A stretch of 64,000 bases of DNA, from the NCBI RefSeq assembly GCF_017874475.1, contig NZ_JAGGLO010000008.1:1-64000 (forward strand). The letters are read 5' to 3'. The DNA comes from Anaerococcus degeneri (lineage in GTDB: Bacteria; Bacillota; Clostridia; Tissierellales; Peptoniphilaceae). Below are positions 1 through 9,779 of the stretch, piece after piece. A program made the translations under genes and the position numbers. The first letter of the stretch is position 1. Each line of letters begins with the position of its first letter. The notes beneath the pieces were generated by a model. That model saw nothing but the letters and a program-made list of their open reading frames with translations, was not told the DNA's origin and searched no databases.

Positions 1-3000
1 TGTTACAGTTGTCTTATCAGCTACCTTGTCTGCTGGAATTGTAATTTTTCCTGTTGCTGGATCTACTGTTACGCCTTCTGGTGCGTTTTCTGGTAGTTTC
101 CATTTTCCATCGTCACCTTTTGTTGCTGTAACTGTTACTGGATCTTTTGATCCTTCTGGTGTGTAGGTTACAGAAACTTCTTTTGTATCTGCATCTGTTG
201 GTGGGGTTACTGTTACGCTGCCATCGTCTTTTGCTTCTACTTTTGGTGCTTTTGGTGGAGTTGTGTCGTTTGAGTTTGCTTTAGCTTCTGGTGATACTTG
301 TTCGCCTGCTTTTTCTGTTGCTTTTACTTCTTCACCCTTAGATAGTTTGCTTGCTGGGATTATTACTATACCAGTTTCTTTTTCTATCTTTATTGATGGG
401 TCTGTGCCTTCTGGCAATGTCCACTTGCCATCTGCACCTTTTGTTGCTGTAACATTTGTTGCTGGATCTCCAAATGATATTTCTAGTGTATCAGATTCTT
501 TATTATTTGGTATAACTTTTACACTACCATCAGCTACTGCTTCTACTGTTGGTGCTTTAAGTTTTTCAATAACTGTATCATCTTGTGAAAGATTTCCAAC
601 TTTTTGATTGTCGCCAGTTCCTTGTGTTACTATTACAGCTCCGTCATCAGAAACTACGATGTTAGCATCAGATGGTAAATCTGTATTGACTTTTCTAACT
701 GCGTCTTCAACAGCTTTCTTTTCTGTATCTGTTAAGTGTGACTTATCTGCAACTTCTGTTTTTTCTGGTGCTTTTAAAGGAATTTTTTTGTCGCTAGGGT
801 CAGCTTGTCTAACAGTCTTATCAGCTGCAATAGTTTTATCGCCAGCTGTTCCCATTGGTACTGTGACTTCACCATTATCAGCAACTTGAATTTCGTCGTC
901 TGTAAAATCTAAGTCTGGGTTTGCTGCCTTAACAGCATCTTTTACAGCTTGTTTTTCTGTATTTGTGAGATTATTTGTATCAGCAACTTTTGTTATTGCT
1001 GGATCCTTTAATTCTTTGCCAGCTCTGTCAAATGGTTTAACTGTGTCTTTACCTTCTAGTTTGCCTGTCTTAGTACCATCTGTAACTGTTACATTACCCT
1101 TATTGTCAACGTCAATTTTTGCTGTGTCCGGTAAATTGTTCTTTTGTTTAACTGCTTCAGCAACTTTTTCTCTTTCTTCTTGTTTTAAGTCTGTTACATC
1201 TTTTACTTCAGTTTTTTCTGGAGCAGTCAAATCAAGAATTGTATCTTTTTGTACAACTGTTTGAGCAGGTGTAAATGAACCTGTCTTACCGTTTTGGTTA
1301 ATTTTTACAGATCCGTCATCATTTACTGTAATGTCGTCATCTGTAAAGTATCTGTCCGGATTTGCTGCCTTGATTGCGTCCTTAACAGCTTGTTTTTCCT
1401 TATCAGTTAATGCTTTTGCATTATCAACCTTCACTGGTTCCTTTGGTGGTTTGAATTCGTTTTGAACTTCTTTTTGTTCAACTGTCTTTTCTTTTGGTAT
1501 TGTTCCAGTCTTTCCATCTTTTGTAACATGTACTGTACCGTCATCATCAACTACAACATCTGCTTTTGTTAAATTTAAGTCTGGGTTTGCTTTAATAACA
1601 GCAGCTTCAACAGCTTCTTGTTCTTTTTCTGTTAATGATGTTTTATCTTTTACTACTGTCTTTTCTGGTTCATTTAAAGTTAAAGGAGTTTTATCAGTTC
1701 TTTCCCAAACTGCATAATAAGTTTTTGGTTCTGTGATATTTGTAAAATCTGTAACATTTGCTTCTTTAGCATCTTTCTTATCTGCCCAACCCTTGAATGT
1801 GAATTCATCTCTTGTTGGTGTAGGTGCTGTTACGCTTCCATTTTCAACCTTAACACCAGTTGTGTCCTTGCCGTCAGTAAACCTACCTTGATTTGCATCA
1901 AATGTTACTGTTAATTCATCTGAATAAACAGCGTAAACAACCAAGTGTTTTTCTATTGGTGTTTCATTAGTAAAGATTTTATCTTTTGATAGTTTATTAA
2001 ATTCATCAGCTGTAACGACTGCCTTGCCGCCTAGTGCTGTCTTACCTGCTTCTGTAACCCAACCTAAGAAGTTCTTTCCTTCTAATTTTGGTACATCTGC
2101 AAATTTATCACCAGTACCTTTTTTAACATTTGCACCTTCAAAACCATTAGGTTTGTAGTCTTCTTGGTCGTAGAAATTAATGTTGTCTGGTGCTATTTTT
2201 ACAGCTTTCTTTTTACCATCAGCAAAGCTACCAGTATTTGCATCGAACAATACTCTTGCTCTAACTCTTGTTTCTAATAGGTCAGATGGTAGTGATGAAC
2301 CGTCTGATGCACTTGAAACAAATTTCATATCCTTTTTAAGTTCAAGCTTTGTTTCAGTCTTATCATCTGAATGATAAGGAAGCATCTTTGTTAAATCTAC
2401 CAAATATTCATAAGCTAAGTATTCTTTTTTATCTTCTGCAAATTGTGCATCAAAGATATCAGTCTTCGGAATAAGAATCTTCTTCCTCAAATCTTGGCCA
2501 ACTAAATTACCATCTTTATCATATACGTTTTCAGCAGCTTGAACTTTTGCATAAAGTTTATTAGTTTTACTATCATAAACTGTTCTTATCTTGCCGCCGT
2601 CATACTTTGTATAACCAACAAAACTTGTTGTATCAGTATTAAACTTATCATTGTCGGCTGGCAAAACTCTTGGATCCTTATAGAAGTCATCTGTTCCATC
2701 TGCATAATCATTTGTAAATATCATTTGATATGGAGTATAGAGCGACTTGTTAATAGAAAGGATGGATGATTTGTCTGAGGAGTCAGTCCATGTAAGTTCC
2801 TTAACAGTATCTTGAGCTTTTTCTAGAGGTCTATACTTGAACCAAGATGTTTGATCATCAATTTTATTGCCACTCTCATCATAGGATTCAACAATGATGT
2901 CTGTGCCCGATTTTAAATTCTTTGTGTTGATATAGAAGTTACCACCTGATGAACCAGTTAGTGCATTTGTACCTGGGTCCATAACCTTGTCTTTATTGTC

Positions 3001-5169
3001 AAATTTCCATAATCCTTTTGGTTCAAATTTCTTTTCGCCCAGTGTTCCATTTGCAAGGGTGTATTTTAAAATGTAGTAACCTTTATTACCTTGCTTATAA
3101 AGGTGCATATTGATATTTCTATCTTTTTGTAAGGTTAGTGTTGCCCCACCTTCGTTTAGCTTAGTTCCGTTGTGGATTTCAAGGAAGTTTACAGTCTTGT
3201 CATGGTTTTTTGCATATGGCATGTAAACTTTTATCTTATCTCCAGGCTTTACAGTAGCACCTTCTCTAAGGTCAAACTTAAAGATACCATTTGCATATCT
3301 TTCGATGGTTTCAATACCCTTACTACCAGATATATAGTAAGAATAGTAGCCTTGTTGCTTTCTAATGATTGCATCTTCGTTACCGATTTGAAGCATTATT
3401 TGCTTATCTGCTGGGTCTTCTGTAGTATCGATTATATAAGATTCGCCTTCTTGAGCTGTATAGCCATCTTCGTATGTTTTTTCATAAACAACCCATCCGT
3501 CATTATTTGGATTGGTCCAACCGGTTATCATAGAGTAATTAAGCTTTCTAGTTTTATCGATACCGGCAGTTCTACCTGCAAAGGTGTCTTCAAACTTACC
3601 CTTGTCTACAACATAATCAATACCAGTGATGTAGAATCCTAGTATCATTGTGTGTTGGTCGTGTTGTGGAATCTCAACTTTCTTAACTCCATCTTTTTGG
3701 AAGTCTTTAGTGCCTATAACTAGGTAGGCAAGCTTACCATCTGCAGATTTATTGAAGTCATCTAGCGTAATGCCTACTCTTTTTGACCATTTTGACTTAA
3801 GTCTTGTATTTTCATAAACAGTTACATAGGCAACCTTGCCATCTTTATCAGGTTTTAGATAGTTAAGAAGATTTGCATCAAAAGCTTGGGTAAAGGCAAT
3901 TGGTTGTCCGCCTACTGTAGGTGAAGCGGCACTTCCAGCTCTTTGACCTGTATATTGAGTTCTGATTATACCTAGATTAGACTTGTCATCATATTGCTCT
4001 GGATTGGCAATAAATTCGGACATAACGAATTCTTGAACAGTTGCATTATTGCCATCTTTTTGGTAGCCACCCTTAATAAATAGTCTGTTCACCTTATCTT
4101 CAAGAGAAACTGATGTTGTCTTGGTATAAGTTGAATAGTCCATGGATGTTCCCTTTGGAGCATAAGCATAGATTTTTTTACCATTATCGTCAGTAAGTCT
4201 CATTTGAACAATGTAGTTCTTTTGACCTAATTGGTCAATTGTAACGCCTTCTTTTAAAACTAGGTTGATAGGAAGATTCTTTCTTTGATTTGTTAAGTCC
4301 CCTCTCAATAAACCTAGGTTAACAATTCTCTCCTTGCCCTTATTAAATGGATCTAGTTTGCCCGTTTTAGCTTCGTTACCTGCGATATTTACACCAACCA
4401 TGTAGGACTTGTCGTAGTCGATGTATTGGTCAAGGTCTCCAAAGTTAAATATAGCTCTGTACCAAACACCTGTGGCTGCTCCGCCTTTTTCCTTGTAAAC
4501 CATTCTAAGTACAGTTCTGCCGTTGGCATCAACAAAGTTACCATCGTAGTCGATGTCGTTCATTTGAACTGGTTCTGATGTAGTAACTCTTACAAGTGTT
4601 TGATTATCGCCAACCTTCCAACGAGACTTATCTTTGATCTTATTTTCCCAGTTTGCTTTGTTGTAGTATGTTGCGCTTGATAGGGCGTCAACTTCCTCTC
4701 CAGAGTCATTATGTTCACCTACTGCTTCTGGTTTTACTTCATCACCAAATTCTAGGCCTTGATCTTCTTTATCGCTAGATTCTTCGCCTTGGTTTTCTTT
4801 ATCGGCTATGGCTTTATCAATAAATTCATCAAGGTCAAAAAGTACTCCTTCTTTGGCCTTTTTTTCTTTTGCCTCATTTTCTAGATCTTTGATTTCATCT
4901 TCTGTGAATTTTGCATCTAGTAATTTTTGCTTTTGTTCTTTTGAGAAGATTGATTCTTCTGAAGATTCAGCATTGGCTCGTTCTTCTAGTCCAGCTTGAA
5001 AATCTGCTTCCTCTGCCCATGTATCAACTGGTGATACAATGAGGCTAAAGCCTAGCATGCAAGATACTAAACCGATGGATAGTTTTCTTGTTGCATATTT
5101 TGGTTTTCTTAAGGACCCTTTGAGCTTTCTTTGCTCGATTATTTCCTTCATCAATATTTTGTCGTTCAA
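1..5169 (-). CDS. Giant YSIRK-type cell-surface adhesin, C-terminal end beyond the window
   Basis: The minus-strand frame is open from 5169 to base 1 (1,723 codons in the stretches I translated) and leaves the window without a stop. I chose TTG at 5169 because an AGAGAGG ribosome site lies 8 nt upstream; an ATG six codons later (5151) is the alternative. Residues about 24-52 are a YSIRK-like signal peptide (YATRKLSIGLVSCMLGF), then an acidic E/D/K-rich stretch. A long region without a recognised domain follows. Around residues 950-1150 are InlB-type (Listeria-Bacteroides) repeats with F-KGW motifs. Residues about 1160-1540 hold five tandem repeats of roughly 75-85 residues (consensus APEKTEV-D--LT--EK-AV). 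From about 1543 come Ig-like repeats with VTVTATKG-DGKW motifs. A wall-anchor signal is expected beyond the edge. The likely role is adhesion; the ligand is unknown. Confidence 0.85.
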   Translation of the reverse strand, partial: MNDKILMKEIIEQRKLKGSLRKPKYATRKLSIGLVSCMLGFSLIVSPVDTWAEEADFQAGLEERANAESSEESIFSKEQKQKLLDAKFTEDEIKDLENEAKEKKAKEGVLFDLDEFIDKAIADKENQGEESSDKEDQGLEFGDEVKPEAVGEHNDSGEEVDALSSATYYNKANWENKIKDKSRWKVGDNQTLVRVTTSEPVQMNDIDYDGNFVDANGRTVLRMVYKEKGGAATGVWYRAIFNFGDLDQYIDYDKSYMVGVNIAGNEAKTGKLDPFNKGKERIVNLGLLRGDLTNQRKNLPINLVLKEGVTIDQLGQKNYIVQMRLTDDNGKKIYAYAPKGTSMDYSTYTKTTSVSLEDKVNRLFIKGGYQKDGNNATVQEFVMSEFIANPEQYDDKSNLGIIRTQYTGQRAGSAASPTVGGQPIAFTQAFDANLLNYLKPDKDGKVAYVTVYENTRLKSKWSKRVGITLDDFNKSADGKLAYLVIGTKDFQKDGVKKVEIPQHDQHTMILGFYITGIDYVVDKGKFEDTFAGRTAGIDKTRKLNYSMITGWTNPNNDGWVVYEKTYEDGYTAQEGESYIIDTTEDPADKQIMLQIGNEDAIIRKQQGYYSYYISGSKGIETIERYANGIFKFDLREGATVKPGDKIKVYMPYAKNHDKTVNFLEIHNGTKLNEGGATLTLQKDRNINMHLYKQGNKGYYILKYTLANGTLGEKKFEPKGLWKFDNKDKVMDPGTNALTGSSGGNFYINTKNLKSGTDIIVESYDESGNKIDDQTSWFKYRPLEKAQDTVKELTWTDSSDKSSILSINKSLYTPYQMIFTNDYADGTDDFYKDPRVLPADNDKFNTDTTSFVGYTKYDGGKIRTVYDSKTNKLYAKVQAAENVYDKDGNLVGQDLRKKILIPKTDIFDAQFAEDKKEYLAYEYLVDLTKMLPYHSDDKTETKLELKKDMKFVSSASDGSSLPSDLLETRVRARVLFDANTGSFADGKKKAVKIAPDNINFYDQEDYKPNGFEGANVKKGTGDKFADVPKLEGKNFLGWVTEAGKTALGGKAVVTADEFNKLSKDKIFTNETPIEKHLVVYAVYSDELTVTFDANQGRFTDGKDTTGVKVENGSVTAPTPTRDEFTFKGWADKKDAKEANVTDFTNITEPKTYYAVWERTDKTPLTLNEPEKTVVKDKTSLTEKEQEAVEAAVIKANPDLNLTKADVVVDDDGTVHVTKDGKTGTIPKEKTVEQKEVQNEFKPPKEPVKVDNAKALTDKEKQAVKDAIKAANPDRYFTDDDITVNDDGSVKINQNGKTGSFTPAQTVVQKDTILDLTAPEKTEVKDVTDLKQEEREKVAEAVKQKNNLPDTAKIDVDNKGNVTVTDGTKTGKLEGKDTVKPFDRAGKELKDPAITKVADTNNLTNTEKQAVKDAVKAANPDLDFTDDEIQVADNGEVTVPMGTAGDKTIAADKTVRQADPSDKKIPLKAPEKTEVADKSHLTDTEKKAVEDAVRKVNTDLPSDANIVVSDDGAVIVTQGTGDNQKVGNLSQDDTVIEKLKAPTVEAVADGSVKVIPNNKESDTLEISFGDPATNVTATKGADGKWTLPEGTDPSIKIEKETGIVIIPASKLSKGEEVKATEKAGEQVSPEAKANSNDTTPPKAPKVEAKDDGSVTVTPPTDADTKEVSVTYTPEGSKDPVTVTATKGDDGKWKLPENAPEGVTVDPATGKITIPADKVADKTTVT

Positions 5170-5616
5170 AATAAAAACCTCTCTTTCTACTTTCTCATAA
5201 TAAATAGGGACAATCCCCCGTTATTAACTAAAGTCTTATATTCATCATACATTTTATAGTCAATTTTTCAATTTTATTAGTTTTTCAAACTTTTCTTTTT
5301 CAATAAAACTAAAAAATGTATGTATTTTTAGAATGTTTTCCTCCTCCTTGTGATTAATTATGTATTAATTGTGGGTTTTGTGCATAAACGCAGCGAAATT
5401 TGAATAAATATTTGTTAAAAAAACTACATCCATCTAATTTTAATAATCTTCATTTTTTTACTTTAAAGGTTTTTATAGTTTTTTTTCTAAAACCAAAGGC
5501 ATTTTACTTGATTTCATCGGATTTAAGCTCGCTTTATCTAATTAAACATTTAGCTTAATTTGTATTATCATAGACCTAATCTCGAGATGAATATTTTTAG
5601 AAATGAGGATTAGATT
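5170..5616. other. AT-rich divergent intergenic region
   Basis: These 447 bases separate the adhesin (minus) from the sigma factor (plus). They are very AT-rich and carry the ribosome site of the adhesin (AGAGAGG, 5178-5184) and of the sigma gene (GAGG just before 5617). I see no RNA gene and no convincing ORF. Divergent promoters must lie here, but I could not single out a consensus pair. Confidence 0.5.
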
Positions 5617-6129
5617 ATGATTAATATTGACAATGCAGAAAGGATTATGGCGGATTATATGCCGCTGATTTATGCGACTGTGAGGAGATTTGATAAATTT
5701 GATACTGAAGAAGCCATTGATGAGGCCAAGATGGTTTTGATTGAGGCTATCCTCGCCTATGATGAGACCCAAGGGACTTTTGGGAATTTCCTAAAGCACC
5801 ATCTCAATTATTATTTTTGGGACAAGGCCAAGAAGAAAAGTCCAATTTCCCTTGATGATGAGGGCGGAAATGGAAATAGTCTCAAAGATGACCTTGTAAG
5901 TGATGATGATATTGAGGATGATTTTTTTAATAAGGAAAAATATAAGGATCTCTATGCCAAGGTAAAAAGCCTTGATAAGAAGGATGTTTTGATAATAAAG
6001 TTAAAATATTGGGAAAATCTCTCTGACAAAAAAATTGGCGAAATTATGGGCTTATCTGCCAAAACTATTAGGAATAGGCATACTCTAGCCCTTAGAAAAT
6101 TGAGAGAGATGATGGAGAAGGACAAGTAG
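5617..6129 (+). CDS. Small sigma-70 family RNA polymerase sigma factor
   Basis: The 170-residue protein has the two-part layout of a small alternative sigma factor. Residues about 8-70 resemble region 2 (DYMPLIYATVRRFDKFD, then FGNFLKHHLNYYFWDKAKK). An acidic linker follows (about 75-105). Residues about 112-165 form a region-4 helix-turn-helix (LDKKDVLIIKLKYWENLSDK then IGEIMGLSAKTIRNR). It should recruit core polymerase to a small set of promoters. It stands alone, divergent from the giant adhesin, and is closed by a hairpin terminator at 6218. Its size and isolation recall clostridial toxin/adhesin sigma factors of the TcdR/UviA type, but the sequence does not prove membership. Targets are unknown. 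Confidence 0.8.
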   Translation: MINIDNAERIMADYMPLIYATVRRFDKFDTEEAIDEAKMVLIEAILAYDETQGTFGNFLKHHLNYYFWDKAKKKSPISLDDEGGNGNSLKDDLVSDDDIEDDFFNKEKYKDLYAKVKSLDKKDVLIIKLKYWENLSDKKIGEIMGLSAKTIRNRHTLALRKLREMMEKDK

Positions 6130-6217
6130 TTTATTTATTATCCTCCTTCATATATCCTGGCCCAGAATTCATAAGGTTTAAGAGTCTTAATTATTTTATG
6201 ATGGTTTTTACACCACG

Positions 6218-6244
6218 AAAAAAACGGTATTTGACTACCGTTTT
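6218..6244. terminator. Bidirectional hairpin terminator
   Basis: AAAACGGTA, a 6-base loop, then TACCGTTTT form a 9-bp stem flanked by A-rich and T-rich runs. It lies between two convergent genes, the sigma factor (ending 6129) and uppP (ending 6253), and can serve both. Confidence 0.75.
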
Positions 6245-6252
6245 GTTTACTA

Positions 6253-7125
6253 TTATTTATTTACTATTATAAAATAAAGAAAGACCACTGCTGCAAGGAT
6301 TATCCTGTAAATTCCAAATGGGATGAAGTCGTGTTTTTTGACGTAGGCTAGGAATTTTTTGATTACAACAAAGGCCACTATAAAGGATAGTACCATGCCG
6401 ATTAGGATTAATACCCATTCATATCCAGAAAATCCTCCTAGGTTTTTGACGAGTTTTAAAAGTGTCGCTCCAAGCATGGTTGGAATGGCTAGGAAGAAGG
6501 AAAATTCTGCTGCGGCTGGCCTTGATAGGCCTAGGACCATGGCGCCAATGATTGTTGCGGCGGACCTTGATGTGCCTGGGACCATGGCAAGGCATTGGAA
6601 AAATCCTATCATCAATATTGTGGTGTATGGGACATCTGCAAGGGATTCGTATTTGATATTTTTGTTTAATTTTTCTACGAAAATTATAATTAGACCCCAA
6701 AGAAAGAGCATGGCGGCTACGGTCATTGGATTGAAAAGATATGCGTCAATCAAGTCGTCAAATAAGAGGCCTAGTACCATGGCTGGTAGGACTCCGACTA
6801 TGACTTTTAGCCACAAGTTGATAGTTTTCTTATCTGGGTGGGTCAGGATAAAATATGCCTTTGATTGGCGGTTTAAGTCATCATAATTTTTTGGAAGCCT
6901 AATATTTGACTTAGTCCAAGGATTTAGCCTTTCAAAGTAAAGGACAACCACAGATAGGATGGCTCCTAGTTGGATGATTACGTTAAAGGCGTTGGAAAAT
7001 CCTTCTGGTTCGAGTTTTACAAATTGGTTTACAAGGATAAGATGACCTGTGGATGAAACAGGCAAAAATTCTGTAACCCCTTCTACTATTGATAAAATTA
7101 GGACTTTTAATAGGTCGATTATCAT
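6253..7125 (-). CDS. uppP: Undecaprenyl-diphosphatase (UppP/BacA)
   Basis: A polytopic membrane enzyme of 290 residues, typical for the family. It dephosphorylates undecaprenyl pyrophosphate to recycle the lipid carrier for peptidoglycan and wall polymers, and it confers bacitracin tolerance. Both signature motifs are present: EGVTEFLPVSSTGH at residues 15-28 and PGTSRSAATI at about 183-192, with hydrophobic segments throughout. The start overlaps the stop of the TtcA-like gene by 4 nt (ATGA type). It is therefore the last gene of a four-gene operon read from 9530 downward, ending at the shared hairpin at 6218. Confidence 0.95.
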   Translation of the reverse strand: MIIDLLKVLILSIVEGVTEFLPVSSTGHLILVNQFVKLEPEGFSNAFNVIIQLGAILSVVVLYFERLNPWTKSNIRLPKNYDDLNRQSKAYFILTHPDKKTINLWLKVIVGVLPAMVLGLLFDDLIDAYLFNPMTVAAMLFLWGLIIIFVEKLNKNIKYESLADVPYTTILMIGFFQCLAMVPGTSRSAATIIGAMVLGLSRPAAAEFSFFLAIPTMLGATLLKLVKNLGGFSGYEWVLILIGMVLSFIVAFVVIKKFLAYVKKHDFIPFGIYRIILAAVVFLYFIIVNK

Positions 7126-7934
7126 TTAAATTCCTCCATGAATGAGTGTTTTTCGCCATTTATTTGGTAGGCTAGGACCATGTCGCAGTTGACATTTTCT
7201 GATGATCTTAGGATAGACATTTCCACATTTGGATTATCTTTCCTTATCTCTCCTATGAGTTCTTTGACCTTTTTTCTGGTGTGGGATTCACTCGATTTGG
7301 TGACTGTGCAGGCACAATCGAGAGCCCTTAATTCCGCAAAATCTCTCCACCTTTTGATGTCGTCTTCCCTCAGGTAATAAAGAGGCCTGATTAAAACCAT
7401 GTCATCAAAATTTTGGGCGGTGAGTTTTGGCTTCATTGTCTTGTAATTGCCAGCATAGAGGACGTTAATCATGATTGTTTCGATTACGTCGTTTAGGTGG
7501 TGGCCCAAGGCGAGTTTGTTGCAACCAAGTTCTTTTGCCTTGGCATAGAGAAAGCCCCTACGCATCCTGGCGCAAAGATAACAAGGATTGCCACCATCAG
7601 CTAGGGTTTCTGAAATATCAAAGACTCTTGAGTCGTAAATCTTGGCTGGAATCCCAAGATAGGCTAGGTTTTCCTTTAGTAAATTGAGGTTTTCCTCGTC
7701 ATAACCTGGGTTCATACATAGGTATTCTACGTCGAAGTTTACCGGTGAATGTTTGTGGAGTTCCTCGATGAGTTTGGCGAGAATTAATGAATCCTTACCG
7801 CCAGATATGGCAACTCCAACCTTGTCGCCTTCTTCGATTAAATTAAATTCCTTGACGGCCTTGATAAAGGGCGACCAGATTTCTTTCCTATATTTTTTAA
7901 TAAGTGATTTTTCAATTTCTTTTATGTCTGTCAT
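7122..7934 (-). CDS. TtcA-family PP-loop ATPase, probable tRNA 2-thiolation enzyme
   Basis: 270 residues. The PP-loop SGGKDS (residues 44-49) activates a tRNA base with ATP. A CxxC pair (C118, C121) and a second Cys group (LDCACTV, about 209-213) match the three cysteines that hold the Fe-S cluster in TtcA. LGHHLNDVIETIMINVLY is also characteristic. The family thiolates cytidine-32 of tRNA; Firmicutes homologues are less studied, so the exact base is inferred. It overlaps its neighbours by 4 nt on both sides (YycJ upstream, uppP downstream), which points to translational coupling. Confidence 0.85.
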   Translation of the reverse strand: MTDIKEIEKSLIKKYRKEIWSPFIKAVKEFNLIEEGDKVGVAISGGKDSLILAKLIEELHKHSPVNFDVEYLCMNPGYDEENLNLLKENLAYLGIPAKIYDSRVFDISETLADGGNPCYLCARMRRGFLYAKAKELGCNKLALGHHLNDVIETIMINVLYAGNYKTMKPKLTAQNFDDMVLIRPLYYLREDDIKRWRDFAELRALDCACTVTKSSESHTRKKVKELIGEIRKDNPNVEMSILRSSENVNCDMVLAYQINGEKHSFMEEFK

Positions 7935-8722
7935 AGTATGATTTTCCTTGATGGTTCGTATCTTTTGGACACTTCGAGAGATATATCCTTGTCGGTATCA
8001 AGACCTAGGCTTTTTAGGTAGGTCTCGACTGTAATTTTGGATAATTCTTCGGTGTTGTTTGTGGTTGATAAATGGGATAGAAAGACAGCTTCTCCCCTGC
8101 CTTCTAAGGCGTCACCTAGGATTTCTGCGGCCTGATCGTTTGACAAATGGCCCATCTTGCCCATAACTCTGAGTTTTAAATTATAAGGATAAGGACCAAT
8201 TTTTAGGGCCTCGAGGTCGTGGTTGGCCTCGAGGTAATAAATGTCTGACCCCTTGATATGGTAGGCAATCTTATCGTCGATGACACCTGTATCTGTGAGG
8301 AGGGTGATTTTTTTGTTGCCTAGGTAAAGTATAAAACCTACCGGCTCATTGGCATCATGGTAGGTTGAGATTGGATAAATATCCATGGATTTAAAATTTA
8401 AAAACTCGTTGGACTTAAATTCTCCTATGAGTTCTTCCTTGAAATTCTTAGTTTTTGGAAGGATGGCCTTCCAGGTCCCTCTGTTGGCATAAAGCGGGAT
8501 TTTAAACCTCTTGGCAAGGACTGCTGCACCCTTGGCATGGTCGGCGTGCTCGTGGGTTAGGAAAATTCCGTCAAGTCTTGTGGCAGATTCGCCTACGCTT
8601 TCGAGTAGCCTTTCGATTTGCCTGCCAGAAAAGCCAGCATCAACCAAGATTTTTGTCCCGTTGTGGTCTATAAATACAGAATTTCCAGAAGAGCCTGACG
8701 ATAAAACTACAAATTTAGTCAT
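7931..8722 (-). CDS. YycJ/WalJ-type metallo-beta-lactamase-fold hydrolase
   Basis: 263 residues. The opening VVLSSGSSGNSVFI is the hallmark of YycJ/WalJ, and the metal motif THEHADH lies at residues 56-62, followed by further His/Asp ligands (LLTDTG, LEANHD, FLSHLS). Members are dinuclear metal exonucleases/hydrolases, often encoded beside walRK and linked to chromosome replication and wall homeostasis. Here the walRK genes are absent and the partners are a HAD phosphatase (8-nt overlap upstream) and TtcA-like (4-nt overlap downstream). The family is clear; the cellular role is inference. Confidence 0.88.
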   Translation of the reverse strand: MTKFVVLSSGSSGNSVFIDHNGTKILVDAGFSGRQIERLLESVGESATRLDGIFLTHEHADHAKGAAVLAKRFKIPLYANRGTWKAILPKTKNFKEELIGEFKSNEFLNFKSMDIYPISTYHDANEPVGFILYLGNKKITLLTDTGVIDDKIAYHIKGSDIYYLEANHDLEALKIGPYPYNLKLRVMGKMGHLSNDQAAEILGDALEGRGEAVFLSHLSTTNNTEELSKITVETYLKSLGLDTDKDISLEVSKRYEPSRKIIL

Positions 8723-9530
8723 TAAAATATTCTCTCAAAAATTCTGCAATGGCTGGAGTATCATTGGTGCCAATTACAAAATCAGCGGCCTCTTTTGTGA
8801 CATCGCCAGCATTACCCATAGCAACTCCAACTCCCACAGCCTTTAGGGATTTTACGTCATTTGCACCGTCGCCAAAATACATGACCTGATCCATTTGTAT
8901 GTCTAGCATTTTCGCTAGGTCTCTAAGAGTTTCTGATTTCCCAGCATCTTTATGCAAAATTTCGATAATTGTTTTTTCATTTCTCATGTATTTATAGATA
9001 TTTATAAAATCATTTTTGTGTCTTTTTTCAAAGTCATCGATTTTTTCTTTATCGCCAATAAAACAAGCCCTTGCCAAATCATCCTTTATGTCATCAATAC
9101 TCTCATATTTAAGCCAAGGCATCATAACTAGCTTTTGATCCTTAAAAAATGCTTGATTTGGATTCTCATTTTTATTATACAAAATGTCCCTAGTATGAAT
9201 AACATATTGTATGTCTTTATCATCCAGCATCATCTCTATTTTTTTCATATCATCCTTAGATAAAGCTTTTGTTAAAATAGCCTTACCAGTAGCATTTTGC
9301 CTAATAAATGCGCCTGTGCAAGTAATTGAATAATCATCATATCCCATCAAATCTAGCTCTTGTCTTATCCAATAAAACCCGCTAAAATTTCTGCCAGTGC
9401 AGAGAACTATTTTTATACCTCTTTCTTTCAAGTCTTTTATTATATTTTTATTTTCAATCAAGACTCTACCATCTTTGGTTAAAATTGTTCCGTCTATGTC
9501 AAACGCTATTAATTTTATATCTTTTTTCAT
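8715..9530 (-). CDS. Cof-type HAD-IIB phosphatase
   Basis: About 271 residues. Motif I is IAFDIDGTILTKDGRV near the N-terminus, motif II a Thr after VLCTG, and motif IV GDGANDVKSLK, followed by the usual VGVAMGNAGDVTKEAAD. These enzymes remove phosphate from small molecules such as sugar phosphates or cofactors; the substrate cannot be read from sequence. I start at ATG 9530 rather than the in-frame GTG at 9539 because a purine-rich AGTGGA sits at ribosome-site distance. It is the first gene of the operon down to uppP. Confidence 0.85.
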   Translation of the reverse strand: MKKDIKLIAFDIDGTILTKDGRVLIENKNIIKDLKERGIKIVLCTGRNFSGFYWIRQELDLMGYDDYSITCTGAFIRQNATGKAILTKALSKDDMKKIEMMLDDKDIQYVIHTRDILYNKNENPNQAFFKDQKLVMMPWLKYESIDDIKDDLARACFIGDKEKIDDFEKRHKNDFINIYKYMRNEKTIIEILHKDAGKSETLRDLAKMLDIQMDQVMYFGDGANDVKSLKAVGVGVAMGNAGDVTKEAADFVIGTNDTPAIAEFLREYFND

Positions 9531-9610
9531 TAAATCCACTTTCTTTTTCTTCTCTCAAACTCCTATTATTTTACTAGACTTAGGGCTTGGATTCAATTTA
9601 AAAAGGGACA

Positions 9611-9635
9611 TAAAAACCACCCCGCTTGGGGTGGT
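9611..9635 (-). terminator. Rho-independent terminator of the malic enzyme gene
   Basis: ACCACCCC, a 4-base loop and GGGGTGGT form a perfect 8-bp GC-rich stem. Read on the minus strand it is followed by TTTTTA. It lies downstream of the malic enzyme stop (9780). Confidence 0.8.
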
Positions 9636-9779
9636 CTGATATTTGAAGATTGATATTTTACATAGTCTCGGCTTTATAGGATTTCTCCTCCCTCCGGTCG
9701 TCGAATGGACGCGCGGGGGTGACGAAAGGTGTCAGGAAATTTCAACCGAACATTTCCCTTCTTGCTTTAAAAGTTTTGT

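Noticed and set aside
263-4999. Series of plus-strand ORFs of 60-156 codons across the first 5 kb
   Set aside because: They are shadows of the minus-strand adhesin. They have Ser/Thr/Phe-rich composition, no ribosome sites and no family resemblance, whereas the minus frame gives continuous repeat-containing protein.
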